Assembly (NCBI RefSeq): GCF_040675875.1
Contig: NZ_JBEGII010000001.1
Location: 248,001-312,000, forward strand
DNA: 64,000 bases
Source of the DNA: Microbacterium sp. LWO12-1.2
GTDB lineage: Bacteria > Actinomycetota > Actinomycetes > Actinomycetales > Microbacteriaceae
Direction of reading: 5' to 3'
This document shows, piece after piece, positions 34,960 through 43,224 of this stretch. Made by a program: the position numbers and the translations under genes. The notes below the pieces were generated by a model. The model did no database searches and was not told the DNA's origin. It was given only the letters and a program-made list of their open reading frames with translations. Each line of letters starts with the position of its first letter. The stretch's first letter is position 1.

Positions 34960-36057
34960 ATGTCTGATCGCTTCCTCGTCAGCGCGGTCGGCGCGGTGGT
35001 CGCCGTCGATACCGCCTCACGCGACGGATCCTTCCAGCGTCGCGCGCGTGCGGCCTGGCGCGATGCGCTGATCACCGGGGACGCCACCCCGGATGCGACG
35101 GTCGCGGTGCGCGACGCGGTCAGCGACGATGAAGCACTGTCGTTGCTCTCGACCGACGTCACCCTGGCCGCGCTCTCGCACCGACAGGGAGAACAGGTCT
35201 GGATGCTGCACGCCGCGGGCCTCGCCGACGACTCCGGTCGGGTCGTCGTGCTGAGCGCGGCTTCCGGTACCGGAAAGACCACCGCGGCTCGCCACCTCTC
35301 GCGGCACTATGCGTACGTGAGCGACGAGACGGTCGCGATCGAGAGCTCCGGCGCGGTGGTGCCGTACCGCAAGCCCTTGTCGATAATCGAGCCGGATGCG
35401 GTGCACAAGGTGCAGACGGCGCTGTCGAGCATCGACGGCGGACGCGCGCTTCCCGATCGACTCAGAGTGGCGAAGATCGTGGTGCTCGATCGGACCGCCG
35501 ATGGCCCCCTCGAACCGGTGGTCGATGAACTGGATGTCGCGACAGCGCTCGAATTGCTGGCGCCGCAGAGCAGCTACCTCGGCCTTGTTCCCGCACCGCT
35601 GCAGCTCATCGACGCGCTTCTCACCGCGACGGGGGGAGCCGTGCGGCTGCGCTACCGGGAGGTGTCCACCCTGGACACCGTCATCGGCACACTGATCGCG
35701 GCCGAACCCGCAGCCGTTCCGCCGATCCCCTCGTCAGGCACCGAGATCGACCAGTCCGCGATCGACGCTCCGGGAGGGACATATGCGCGGGCGGCTGCCG
35801 TCGATGCGCTGGATCTGGGCGACGGCCTTCTCGCGGTGCTCCAGCAGTCCAGCGGGGGAGGGCGCGTCAACATCCTCGACGGCATCGGTCCCGCGATCTG
35901 GGCTGCGGCGAACGCCTCCGAACTCGACGAGATCGTGCGGGCCGTCATCGACGCGCACGGTGCACCCGAGGGGCTCGATGCGGCGCAGATGGTCGCCTCG
36001 GCCGCGCAACAGCTCGTCGACGACGGACTGCTGCGGCAGACGCCGGCTCAGGCCTGA
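34960..36057 (+). CDS. HPr-kinase-like P-loop kinase fused to a PqqD-type peptide-binding domain
   Basis: 365 residues. A kinase half (about 85-260) has the Walker A motif SAASGTGKTTAARHL at about 100-114 and YAYVSDETVAIE, which matches the acidic SDD/SDE motif of HprK. The last ~100 residues, from DLGDGLLAVLQQSSGGGRVNIL to a conserved AAQQLVDDGLL, look like a PqqD/RRE winged-helix domain. HprK-like kinases with separate PqqD partners are known near exopolysaccharide genes, and an HprK homologue phosphorylates a lasso peptide. The joined form suggests phosphorylation of a peptide or protein that the PqqD part binds. I chose the ATG at 34960 because of the -10 box 7 nt upstream; a TTG at 34939 is less likely. 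Its end overlaps the convergent BY-kinase by 10 nt. Confidence 0.72.
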   Translation: MSDRFLVSAVGAVVAVDTASRDGSFQRRARAAWRDALITGDATPDATVAVRDAVSDDEALSLLSTDVTLAALSHRQGEQVWMLHAAGLADDSGRVVVLSAASGTGKTTAARHLSRHYAYVSDETVAIESSGAVVPYRKPLSIIEPDAVHKVQTALSSIDGGRALPDRLRVAKIVVLDRTADGPLEPVVDELDVATALELLAPQSSYLGLVPAPLQLIDALLTATGGAVRLRYREVSTLDTVIGTLIAAEPAAVPPIPSSGTEIDQSAIDAPGGTYARAAAVDALDLGDGLLAVLQQSSGGGRVNILDGIGPAIWAAANASELDEIVRAVIDAHGAPEGLDAAQMVASAAQQLVDDGLLRQTPAQA

Positions 36058-37508
36058 GTGCCGCGGCGGCGCACCCCGGGCTCGGGGGTGGCGGTGGCCG
36101 ACGCGCCCTTGTCGGGATCCTGGCCGTAGCGCTCGTACGCGCCGTAGTACTCACGGCCGTAGTAGGCGGATTCGGCGCCCTTACGGGGGACCTTGTTGAG
36201 CACGACGCCCAAGACGCGGCCGGTGGTGCGGGTGATGCTGTCGATCGCGCGCTGCAGCATGTCGAACGTGGTCTTGCCGGAGGACACGACGATCAACACG
36301 CCGTCCGCGCCGGCGGCCAGCACAGCGGCATCCGTCACCGGCAGCACGGGTGGCGAATCCAGGATCACGATCGCCGACTTGCTGATGTCGGCCAGGAAAT
36401 CGCGCATGCGGTGCGAGCCGAGCAGTTCGCTCGGGTTCGGCGGAATGCGTCCGGCTCCGAGCACGGCCAGCGGCACATCGCCGCTGGGGCGGTGCGCGAC
36501 ATCCTGAAGCTCGGCCCGTCCGGCGAGGATGTCGGTCAGACCGACATCGCGGGAGATGCCGAAGATGTCGGCGATCACGGGGCGCCGGAGGTCGCAGTCG
36601 ATCAGGATCGCCCACTGGCCGGCAGCGGCGAGGCTCGAGGCGAGGTTGACGGCCACGGTCGACTTTCCGTCACCGGGGACAGAGCTGGTCACGACGATGA
36701 CGCGCGGCGGGTTGTCGACGTCGATGAACTGCAGGTTCGTGCGCAGTTCGCGCATCGACTCGATCGTGTGATGCGAGACGCCGTGCTGCGTGTCCAGCGA
36801 GAAGTCGATCACCTGACGCTCGCCGTCCATCGTCTTCTCCAGAGGGAGGGTTCCGATGACAGAGACACCGGTCTCGCGCTCGATGTCGCGCGGGTGGCGG
36901 ATGCGTCGATCCACCGTGTGCCGCACGAACGCGTAGATCAGGCCCAGAGCGAGACCGACGAGCGCGCCGATGATGAGGTTCAGTCGTGTGTTGGGGGAGG
37001 ACGGACTGGTGGGGAGCCTGGCCGAATCGCCCACGATCAGGCTCACGGCCGCCGGTGTCGATGCGGTGCCGCCCTCGAGCTTCTCGATCTCGACGGCCAT
37101 TCCGCGCATCCACGCTTCGGCGAGATCCTGGGCGGACTGCGGCGTCGCGCCGGTCGCTGTGACTTTCAGTGCCGTCGTGTCAGCGGGGTTGGTCACCGTG
37201 ACCCGAGCCACCAGGGACTCGGGGGTGGCGTCGAGGTCGAGGTCATCGATCGCGTGCTCGGCGACGGCGCGCCAGGAGCCGAGGTTGAGGTACGACTTCA
37301 CCCGGCTCTGCGCGAGCTGGTTGCCGACGAGTGCGCTGCCGGACGTGCCGTCACCGCCGACCGCCGTCACGATACCGGTCGTGTCGGCCGCATAGACGCG
37401 CGGCTGCAGCGCGCTCCATCCGAACGCGACGCCCGCGCCGAGCACGGTCGCTACCAGGATCACGACCCAGTGCGCACGAAGTATCCGGAAGTAGTCGCTC
37501 AGTTCCAC
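36048..37508 (-). CDS. Second polysaccharide co-polymerase / BY-type tyrosine kinase
   Basis: 486 residues. The Wzz-like part has membrane helices at about 15-35 and 175-195. The kinase domain carries TSSVPGDGKSTVAVN (Walker A), ILIDCDLRRP (A') and VILDSPP (B). The C-terminus has a clear tyrosine cluster, AYYGREYYGAYERYGQ, the autophosphorylation tail that is poorer in the first kinase at 93-1472. The GTG start at 37508 follows GAGGGG. A low-molecular-weight tyrosine phosphatase begins the next minus-strand unit upstream, a usual kinase-phosphatase pairing. It may control a second polymer or the same locus. Confidence 0.9.
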   Translation of the reverse strand: MELSDYFRILRAHWVVILVATVLGAGVAFGWSALQPRVYAADTTGIVTAVGGDGTSGSALVGNQLAQSRVKSYLNLGSWRAVAEHAIDDLDLDATPESLVARVTVTNPADTTALKVTATGATPQSAQDLAEAWMRGMAVEIEKLEGGTASTPAAVSLIVGDSARLPTSPSSPNTRLNLIIGALVGLALGLIYAFVRHTVDRRIRHPRDIERETGVSVIGTLPLEKTMDGERQVIDFSLDTQHGVSHHTIESMRELRTNLQFIDVDNPPRVIVVTSSVPGDGKSTVAVNLASSLAAAGQWAILIDCDLRRPVIADIFGISRDVGLTDILAGRAELQDVAHRPSGDVPLAVLGAGRIPPNPSELLGSHRMRDFLADISKSAIVILDSPPVLPVTDAAVLAAGADGVLIVVSSGKTTFDMLQRAIDSITRTTGRVLGVVLNKVPRKGAESAYYGREYYGAYERYGQDPDKGASATATPEPGVRRRGTQA

Positions 37509-37612
37509 CTGTGATTCCCCTCACATCTCCCGAGGACTCACTCACGGGAAGGCATTGAGAAAGAGCATACGGGGCTGGGCTCGCAGCCGAGTGCGCGAAG
37601 TGCCGTGCGTCG

Positions 37613-38359
37613 TCAGGCGAGTGCGGCCCTGACGACGCGTTCCACCTCATCGATAGCCGGGAGCAGCTGTGCCGCTGAGGCTTCGTACGTCGCCTGTGAC
37701 CGTCGATAGGGGTCGACCACATCGTCGTCCTCGGCCGCCGCGAGAGTGAGGCCGCGCTGGTCGCCGAGCACCCGCAATGCGGCCCCGAGCCGTGCGCGCG
37801 GGTCGGAACCGGCGGCGTCGGCCACCGTGCGCACCACGTCGTCGGTCAGAGTCGCAGCCAGGCGTGCGAACTCACGGGCGGTGAAGGTCTGGCGCAGCCG
37901 GCTCGGCATCATCTGCACCGCGTGTGAACGGTGCTCTCGTGCCATCGTGAGCACCAGATCCGACTCCGCGAGCATCGGCTCGACCAGGTACCGTGCGGCG
38001 TGACCGGCCGCAGTCGACGGGGCTGCCCCGGACCGCACCGCGATCTCCTGCGCCTGCTCCGTCATCCCATGTCCGACCATCGCGTGCGTGCCCGCGCTGT
38101 GCACACGCACGCCGAGCGGCTCGAGGCGCGCGCGCAGCAGCACCTCGGCCAGAGGAGAGCGACAGATGTTCCCCGTGCACACCGTGAGGATCGTGGGTGG
38201 CGTGTGGGAGACAGGGGCGGGTGCGGCGCTGCCGAGAAGGTCAGCGAGCGACTCCGGGGCGGCGGTGCGCGACGCCGGAGACGACGCGGCGGTGGTCCGA
38301 GCCCGCCATTCACGGCGGCTCACGCCGGGAGGTGGTCCGTCGTCGAAGGGGAAGCTCAT
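37613..38359 (-). CDS. Low-molecular-weight protein tyrosine phosphatase (Wzb-like)
   Basis: 248 residues, about 80 longer than usual because of a disordered Pro/Ala/Arg-rich N-terminus of ~55 residues. The catalytic loop TVCTGNICRSPLAE (Cys61, Arg67) is intact, and DPYRRSQATYE near the C-terminus supplies the general-acid Asp. It probably dephosphorylates the BY-kinase encoded downstream. The ATG at 38359 overlaps the vanZ-like stop (ATGA), so the two are co-translated. Confidence 0.88.
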   Translation of the reverse strand: MSFPFDDGPPPGVSRREWRARTTAASSPASRTAAPESLADLLGSAAPAPVSHTPPTILTVCTGNICRSPLAEVLLRARLEPLGVRVHSAGTHAMVGHGMTEQAQEIAVRSGAAPSTAAGHAARYLVEPMLAESDLVLTMAREHRSHAVQMMPSRLRQTFTAREFARLAATLTDDVVRTVADAAGSDPRARLGAALRVLGDQRGLTLAAAEDDDVVDPYRRSQATYEASAAQLLPAIDEVERVVRAALA

Positions 38360-38820
38360 GCCTCCACCGTAGAGGCTCGGAGTCGTCGGCCTGCGTGACT
38401 CATCTGCAGCACGGCATGCAGGGCGAGACAGCCGATGACGGTTCCCAGCGTGTTCGCGACGACATCCGAGATCGTGGGCACACGACTGGGAAGCAGCGTC
38501 TGGACGAGTTCGATCGTGGCGCTGGTCGCATAGCCGATGAGGATGATGAGCCACGGGCTCGTGCGGGGCCACGCCGCGGCGAGCAGGAGTCCGAACGGCA
38601 CGAACAGGGCGATGTTGGCGAGGAACTCGAACACCGTGTAGCTGGTCGACAGTGCGATCCCGAAGTTCTCCGACACGAAGCGGGCGATGCGGAAGGCGAG
38701 TCCGGTCACTCGCCCGGCGATGGACGCGGGCAGCCACACGATCAGGGCGACACCGAGCACGTACGGAACGAGGAGCGTGCGAGCGAGCATCGCGACGGTC
38801 GGGGTGCGAGGCGCGGGCAT
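38356..38820 (-). CDS. VanZ-family membrane protein
   Basis: 154 residues with four to five membrane helices. FEFLANIALFVPFGLLLAAAW and ATSATIELVQTLLPSRVPTISDVVANTLGTVIG are the VanZ-family blocks. The cellular role outside teicoplanin resistance is not known; many members sit near surface glycan genes. It is the first gene of a unit with the tyrosine phosphatase. Confidence 0.82.
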   Translation of the reverse strand: MPAPRTPTVAMLARTLLVPYVLGVALIVWLPASIAGRVTGLAFRIARFVSENFGIALSTSYTVFEFLANIALFVPFGLLLAAAWPRTSPWLIILIGYATSATIELVQTLLPSRVPTISDVVANTLGTVIGCLALHAVLQMSHAGRRLRASTVEA

Positions 38821-38826
38821 GGTCCG

Positions 38827-38832
38827 AGCCTA
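38827..38832 (-). promoter_or_regulatory. -10 box TAGGCT of a leaderless gene
   Basis: On the minus strand TAGGCT ends 6 nt before the ATG at 38820 of the VanZ-family gene. Confidence 0.6.
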
Positions 38833-38879
38833 GGGCGCGAGCCTGAGCATCCGATCAAGGCCCGACGCCCTCGTCGCGG

Positions 38880-39827
38880 TCAGCTTCCCTGCGAGCCGCT
38901 CCAGTTCAGCTGCTCGATGTAACGCAGCAGCACGCCTTCGCGCAGAGCCCACGGCGACACTTCGAGCTCCTCCACTCGCAGTGCGGTCATCGCCGCGTGC
39001 AACGACACGGCCGCAGCGACGATCTGGAACGTGCGGTCGGGCGTGATGCCGGGGAGTTCCTGGCGGGCAGAGGCGGGTAGCCGTGCCAGGCGGGGGATCC
39101 ATGACCCGAGCGATGCCCGGGGAAGGAGCATCCGCTCGGTGCCTGACCACCCCGGGGCCGGATAGCCCACGAGCCTCGCGAGCGAGCGGATCGCCTTCGA
39201 CGAACCCACGACATGATCGGGGCGGGGGAGAGCGGTGAACTGCGGCAGCACCTCGGCGAGCGTCGCGGCGGCGTGCGCACGCAGGCGCTCGACGTCGTCC
39301 TCTCCCGGCGGGTCATGGGGGAGGAACTGCACGGTCATCCGGCCGGCGCCCAGGGGGACCGAGGCGGCGGCGTCCGGCATCTCCTCGCCACCGGCGGCGA
39401 TCTCCAGCGAGCCGCCGCCGATGTCGAGAAGCAGCAGGCGACCGGCCGACCAGCCGAACCAGCGCCGCACGGCGAGGAACGTCAACTCCGCCTCGGTCTC
39501 GCCGTCGAGCACCTGCAGCGGCTGCCCCAGCGCGGCCTCGATACGGGCGATCACCTCTATGCCGTTTCGGGCGTCACGCACGGCACTCGTGGCGGTCGCG
39601 AGGAGAGCATCGACCCGCTCCTCGTCTGCCACGCGACGGGCCTGCGCGACGGCGGCCTCGAGGGCACGCACGCCCTCTTCCGAGATCGCGCCGTCGGGTG
39701 TCAGATAGCGCATCAGGCGCAGCACCGTCCGATCACTCGTCGTCGCCAGCGGCCGACCCCCTGGACGGACGTCGGCGGCAAGCATATGGACGGTGTTCGA
39801 TCCGATGTCGAGGACTCCCAAGCGCAC
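38880..39827 (-). CDS. ppx: Ppx/GppA phosphatase family (exopolyphosphatase-like)
   Basis: 315 residues, the short actinobacterial form. The ASKHA-fold phosphate loops are VLDIGSNTVHMLAADV at the start and LLDIGGGSLEIAAG around residue 134; FLAVRRWFGWS and GSSKAIRSLARL are also typical. It should hydrolyse polyphosphate ends or pppGpp; which one cannot be told. The GTG at 39827 comes 6 nt after a TAGTGT box and is divergent from coaA by 35 bp. Confidence 0.88.
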   Translation of the reverse strand: MRLGVLDIGSNTVHMLAADVRPGGRPLATTSDRTVLRLMRYLTPDGAISEEGVRALEAAVAQARRVADEERVDALLATATSAVRDARNGIEVIARIEAALGQPLQVLDGETEAELTFLAVRRWFGWSAGRLLLLDIGGGSLEIAAGGEEMPDAAASVPLGAGRMTVQFLPHDPPGEDDVERLRAHAAATLAEVLPQFTALPRPDHVVGSSKAIRSLARLVGYPAPGWSGTERMLLPRASLGSWIPRLARLPASARQELPGITPDRTFQIVAAAVSLHAAMTALRVEELEVSPWALREGVLLRYIEQLNWSGSQGS

Positions 39828-39833
39828 GGGACG

Positions 39834-39839
39834 ACACTA
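39834..39839 (-). promoter_or_regulatory. -10 box TAGTGT of a leaderless gene
   Basis: On the minus strand TAGTGT ends 6 nt before the GTG of ppx. It is back to back with the coaA box only 11 bp away. Confidence 0.6.
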
Positions 39840-39850
39840 CTCGTCCCCGA

Positions 39851-39856
39851 TACGAT
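39851..39856 (+). promoter_or_regulatory. -10 box TACGAT of a leaderless gene
   Basis: TACGAT ends 6 nt before the GTG of coaA at 39863. Confidence 0.6.
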
Positions 39857-39862
39857 GGACCC

Positions 39863-40807
39863 GTGACCACTGTCGACCCCACGCTGCCGCTGTCTCCCTA
39901 CCGGGAGATCGGCCGAGCGGAGTGGGCGCGCCTCGCGGCGGACCTCGATCAGCCCCTGAGCGAGACCGAGGTCGTCGAGGTCCGAGGCATCGGCGATCGA
40001 CTGAGCATGACCGAGGTCCGCGAGGTCTACCTGCCGCTGAGCCGGCTGCTGAGCCTCTACGCGACCTCGACCAAGCGGCTGGGTGCGGCCACCAGCGCCT
40101 TCCTCCAGGAAGACGACACGACGACCCCGTTCGTCGTCGGCGTCGCCGGCTCCGTCGCCGTGGGCAAGTCCACCATCGCCCGCCTGCTGCGTGAGCTGAT
40201 GAGCCGGTGGCCCGGCACGCCCCGCGTCGAGCTCGTCACGACCGACGGCTTCCTGTACTCCAACGCCGAGCTCGAGCGCCGAGGGCTCATGGAGCGCAAG
40301 GGCTTCCCGGAGTCCTACGATCGCCGTGCGCTGCTCGAGTTCCTGACCGAGGTGAAGAGCGGTGCCGCAGAGGTGCGCGCTCCCTTCTACTCCCACATGC
40401 GGTACGACATCGTGCCCGATGCCCACGTCGTCGTCCGCCGCCCCGACGTGGTGATCGTCGAGGGACTGAACGTGCTGCAGCCCCCGCCGGCGCCGAACGA
40501 TGTCGCCGTGAGCGACCTCTTCGACTTCTCGATCTTCGTCGACGCCGACACCGCGCACATCGAGAAGTGGTACGTCGACCGTTTCCTCGCGCTGCGTCAG
40601 GGGGCGTTCAGCAATCCTTCCTCGTATTTCAACGTCTTCGCGCACCTCACGGACGAGGAGGCGATCACGACGGCACTCGGGTACTGGAACGAGATCAACA
40701 TGCCCAACCTGATCGAGAACGTGATGCCGACCAAGCATCGCGCGCGGTTGGTGCTCCGCAAGGGGATCGATCACAACGTCGAGAGCGTGCTGCTGCGCAA
40801 GCTCTGA
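39863..40807 (+). CDS. coaA: Type I pantothenate kinase
   Basis: 314 residues, normal for CoaA. The P-loop is VVGVAGSVAVGKSTIARLL at about 91-109; LVTTDGFLYSNAELERRGLMERKGFPESYD is the pantothenate-binding region, and IFVDADTAHIEKWYVDRFL the conserved C-terminal part. It phosphorylates pantothenate as the first step of CoA synthesis. The GTG at 39863 is chosen from the -10 box spacing and from the family start; the frame is open further upstream across the ppx promoter. Confidence 0.94.
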   Translation: MTTVDPTLPLSPYREIGRAEWARLAADLDQPLSETEVVEVRGIGDRLSMTEVREVYLPLSRLLSLYATSTKRLGAATSAFLQEDDTTTPFVVGVAGSVAVGKSTIARLLRELMSRWPGTPRVELVTTDGFLYSNAELERRGLMERKGFPESYDRRALLEFLTEVKSGAAEVRAPFYSHMRYDIVPDAHVVVRRPDVVIVEGLNVLQPPPAPNDVAVSDLFDFSIFVDADTAHIEKWYVDRFLALRQGAFSNPSSYFNVFAHLTDEEAITTALGYWNEINMPNLIENVMPTKHRARLVLRKGIDHNVESVLLRKL

Positions 40808-40857
40808 TGCCCCCGGCATCCGCCATATTGTTCGGACGACTCGCAAAAAACGCGCCG

Positions 40858-40863
40858 TACCCT
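40858..40863 (+). promoter_or_regulatory. -10 box TACCCT of a leaderless gene
   Basis: TACCCT ends 7 nt before the ATG of glmS at 40871. No glmS ribozyme is possible in the 63-nt gap. Confidence 0.55.
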
Positions 40864-40870
40864 TGATCTC

Positions 40871-42718
40871 ATGTGTGGAATCGTCGGATACGTGGGCCCG
40901 CGCCCCAGCCAGGACATCCTTCTCGCCGGGCTCGCCCGCCTCGAGTACCGCGGGTATGACTCCGCAGGCGTCGCCGTCATCGACGGCGACGGAGCGCTGG
41001 GGATGCGCAAGAAGGCAGGCAAGCTCGCCGTGCTGCGCGACTCGCTCGCCGACGCCCCCCTCGCAGACGGCTCGACCGGCATCGGCCACACCCGGTGGGC
41101 CACGCATGGCGGTCCCACCGACGTCAACGCCCACCCGCACCTCGCCGATGACGACAAGCTGGCCGTCATCCACAACGGCATCATCGAGAACTTCTCCGCG
41201 CTGCGCGCCGAACTCCTCGCCGACGGCGTCGTGTTCCGCAGCGAGACCGACACCGAGGTCGCCGCGGCACTGCTCGGCCGCGCCTACGCCGAGAACGGCG
41301 GAGACCTGCAGCTCGCGTTCCGCAGCATCGTGAACCAGCTCGAGGGCGCGTTCACCCTTCTCGCGATGCACCAGGACCACCCGGGCCTCGTGGTCGGCGC
41401 TCGCCGCAACTCCCCTCTGGTCATCGGCCTGGGCGAGGGCGAGAACTTCCTCGGCTCCGACGTCGCCGCGTTCGTCGAGCACACGCGCAAGGCGCTCGCC
41501 ATCGGCCAGGACCAGATCGTCTCGATCACCCCCGACGCCGTCACGGTCACCGATTTCGCCGGCAGCCCGGTCGAGCCGGAGCCCTTCGAGGTCTCGTGGG
41601 ACGCCGCCGCTGCCGAGAAGGGCGGATGGTCGAGCTTCATGGCCAAGGAGGTCGCCGAGCAGCCCGAGGCCGTCGCGAACACCATCCGCGGCCGCATCCA
41701 GGACGGCCAGGTCGTCATCCCGGAGCTCGAAGGCCTCGACGAGCTCTTCGTCGGCATCAACCGTGTCATCATCACCGCGTGCGGCACGGCCTCATACGCC
41801 GCTCTCGTCGGCAAGTACGCGATCGAGCAGTGGGCACGCGTCGCGGTCGACGTCGAGCTCGCGCACGAGTTCCGCTACCGCGACCCGGTGATCGGTGCCG
41901 ACACGCTCGTCGTCTCGATCAGCCAGTCCGGCGAGACCATGGACACGCTCATGGCCGTCAAGTACGCCCGCGAGCGCGGTGCACGCACCCTTTCGGTGTG
42001 CAACACGCAGGGCGCCACCATTCCGCGCGAGTCGGATGCCGTCGTCTACACGCACGCCGGTCCCGAGGTCGCCGTGGCATCGACCAAGGCGTTCTCGGCA
42101 CAGATCACGGCGCTGCTGCTCCTCGGCCTGCACATGGGGCGTGTGCGCGGTGCGATCGCCGACGCATCGGTCGACGTCGCCGAGCTCGCGGCACTCCCGG
42201 AGAAGATCGCCAAGGTGCTCGAGAGCGAGCAGGAGCACGTCACGCAGCTCGCCGGCTGGATGGCCGACACCCGCTCCGTGCTGTTCCTCGGTCGCCACGT
42301 GGGCTACCCGATCGCGCTCGAGGGTGCGCTCAAGCTCAAGGAGATCTCCTACATCCACGCCGAGGGCTTCGCCGCCGGTGAGCTCAAGCACGGCCCGATC
42401 GCGCTCATCGAGCCCGGACAGCCGGTCTTCGTGCTCGTGCCGTCCCCGCGCCACTCCGCGCTGGTCCACTCGAAGGTCGTCTCGAACATCCAGGAGATCC
42501 GCGCACGCGGCGCCCGGGTGATCGTGATCGCCGAAGAGGGCGACGCCGCCGTGCTGCCCTTCGCCGACGAGGTCATCCACATCCCGCTCGCCGGCGCGAT
42601 GTTCGAGCCGCTCCTGGCGGTCGTCCCGCTGCAGATCTTCGCGATGGCGCTCGCCACCGCCAAGGGCCTCGACGTCGACCAGCCGCGCAACCTCGCGAAG
42701 TCCGTCACGGTCGAGTAA
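40871..42718 (+). CDS. glmS: Glutamine-fructose-6-phosphate aminotransferase (isomerising)
   Basis: 615 residues. The N-terminal glutaminase starts with the catalytic Cys2 (MCGIVGYVG). Two SIS isomerase domains follow: ACGTASYAALVGKYAIEQ and SQSGETMDTLMAVKYARERG in the first, LGRHVGYPIALEGALKLKEI in the second, ending KSVTVE as usual. It makes glucosamine-6-phosphate, the source of UDP-GlcNAc for the wall and for the UDP-linked sugars of the polysaccharide locus. It is a single gene followed by a palindromic repeat that may end transcription. Confidence 0.96.
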   Translation: MCGIVGYVGPRPSQDILLAGLARLEYRGYDSAGVAVIDGDGALGMRKKAGKLAVLRDSLADAPLADGSTGIGHTRWATHGGPTDVNAHPHLADDDKLAVIHNGIIENFSALRAELLADGVVFRSETDTEVAAALLGRAYAENGGDLQLAFRSIVNQLEGAFTLLAMHQDHPGLVVGARRNSPLVIGLGEGENFLGSDVAAFVEHTRKALAIGQDQIVSITPDAVTVTDFAGSPVEPEPFEVSWDAAAAEKGGWSSFMAKEVAEQPEAVANTIRGRIQDGQVVIPELEGLDELFVGINRVIITACGTASYAALVGKYAIEQWARVAVDVELAHEFRYRDPVIGADTLVVSISQSGETMDTLMAVKYARERGARTLSVCNTQGATIPRESDAVVYTHAGPEVAVASTKAFSAQITALLLLGLHMGRVRGAIADASVDVAELAALPEKIAKVLESEQEHVTQLAGWMADTRSVLFLGRHVGYPIALEGALKLKEISYIHAEGFAAGELKHGPIALIEPGQPVFVLVPSPRHSALVHSKVVSNIQEIRARGARVIVIAEEGDAAVLPFADEVIHIPLAGAMFEPLLAVVPLQIFAMALATAKGLDVDQPRNLAKSVTVE

Positions 42719-42734
42719 GGCTCTCCGCTCGGTC

Positions 42735-42815
42735 GCCGAGTGCACGACAACGTGCCGAGTGCACGGCATCCTCCCGCGAGGATGCCGTGCACTCGTCGGT
42801 TTCCGGTGCACTCGG
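42735..42815. repeat. Palindromic repeat with four GAGTGCAC-like units; likely glmS terminator
   Basis: GCCGAGTGCACG occurs at 42735-42746 and 42754-42765 and inverted at about 42785-42795 and 42805-42815. The inner part is a perfect 18-bp stem with a 4-nt loop (42756-42773 / 42778-42795). It looks like a REP-type element reused as a terminator. Confidence 0.7.
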
Positions 42816-42852
42816 TGCGGGCGTCCGCCGCAGTCGGGTCTCAGCGCGCGGG

Positions 42853-42858
42853 TAGGCT
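42853..42858 (+). promoter_or_regulatory. -10 box TAGGCT of a leaderless gene
   Basis: TAGGCT ends 6 nt before the GTG of acpS at 42865. Confidence 0.6.
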
Positions 42859-42864
42859 GAACGG

Positions 42865-43224
42865 GTGATCATCGGGACCGGCATCGACCTCGTGGACATC
42901 CCGCGGTTCGAGCGGACGCTGGAGCGGACCCCGCGCCTCCTGGAGCGGCTCTTCGCACCGTCGGAGCGTGGTCTGCGTCTCCCGTCGCTCGCTGCCCGTT
43001 ATGCCGCGAAAGAGGCGCTGATCAAGACTCTCGGCGGCTCGGACGGCGTGCACTGGACCGAGATCGAGATCGCCTCCGAACCGTCTGGGCGTCCTCACTT
43101 CGTGCTCTCCGGATCGACCGCGCAGGTGATCGAGGAGCGGGGGATCACTCGGCTCCACCTGACCATGTCCCACGATGCGGGGCTCGCCACCGCGTTCGTC
43201 GTCGCCGAAGGAGCACCGCTGTGA
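42865..43224 (+). CDS. acpS: Holo-[acyl-carrier-protein] synthase
   Basis: 119 residues, normal for AcpS. The motif IIGTGIDLVDIPRFER holds the metal-binding Asp, and FAPSERGLRLPSLAARYAAKEALIKTL holds the second site with Glu and Lys. It moves phosphopantetheine from CoA to acyl carrier protein. The leaderless GTG starts an operon acpS-alr-tsaE; the stop overlaps alr by 4 nt. Confidence 0.93.
   Translation: MIIGTGIDLVDIPRFERTLERTPRLLERLFAPSERGLRLPSLAARYAAKEALIKTLGGSDGVHWTEIEIASEPSGRPHFVLSGSTAQVIEERGITRLHLTMSHDAGLATAFVVAEGAPL

Noticed and set aside
34960..36057. Classical HPr kinase/phosphorylase of carbon catabolite control
   Set aside because: There is no ptsH or PTS context, the protein is diverged and carries a PqqD-like domain.
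40808..40870. glmS ribozyme or riboswitch
   Set aside because: The gap is only 63 nt, glmS appears leaderless, and no core ribozyme sequence is visible.
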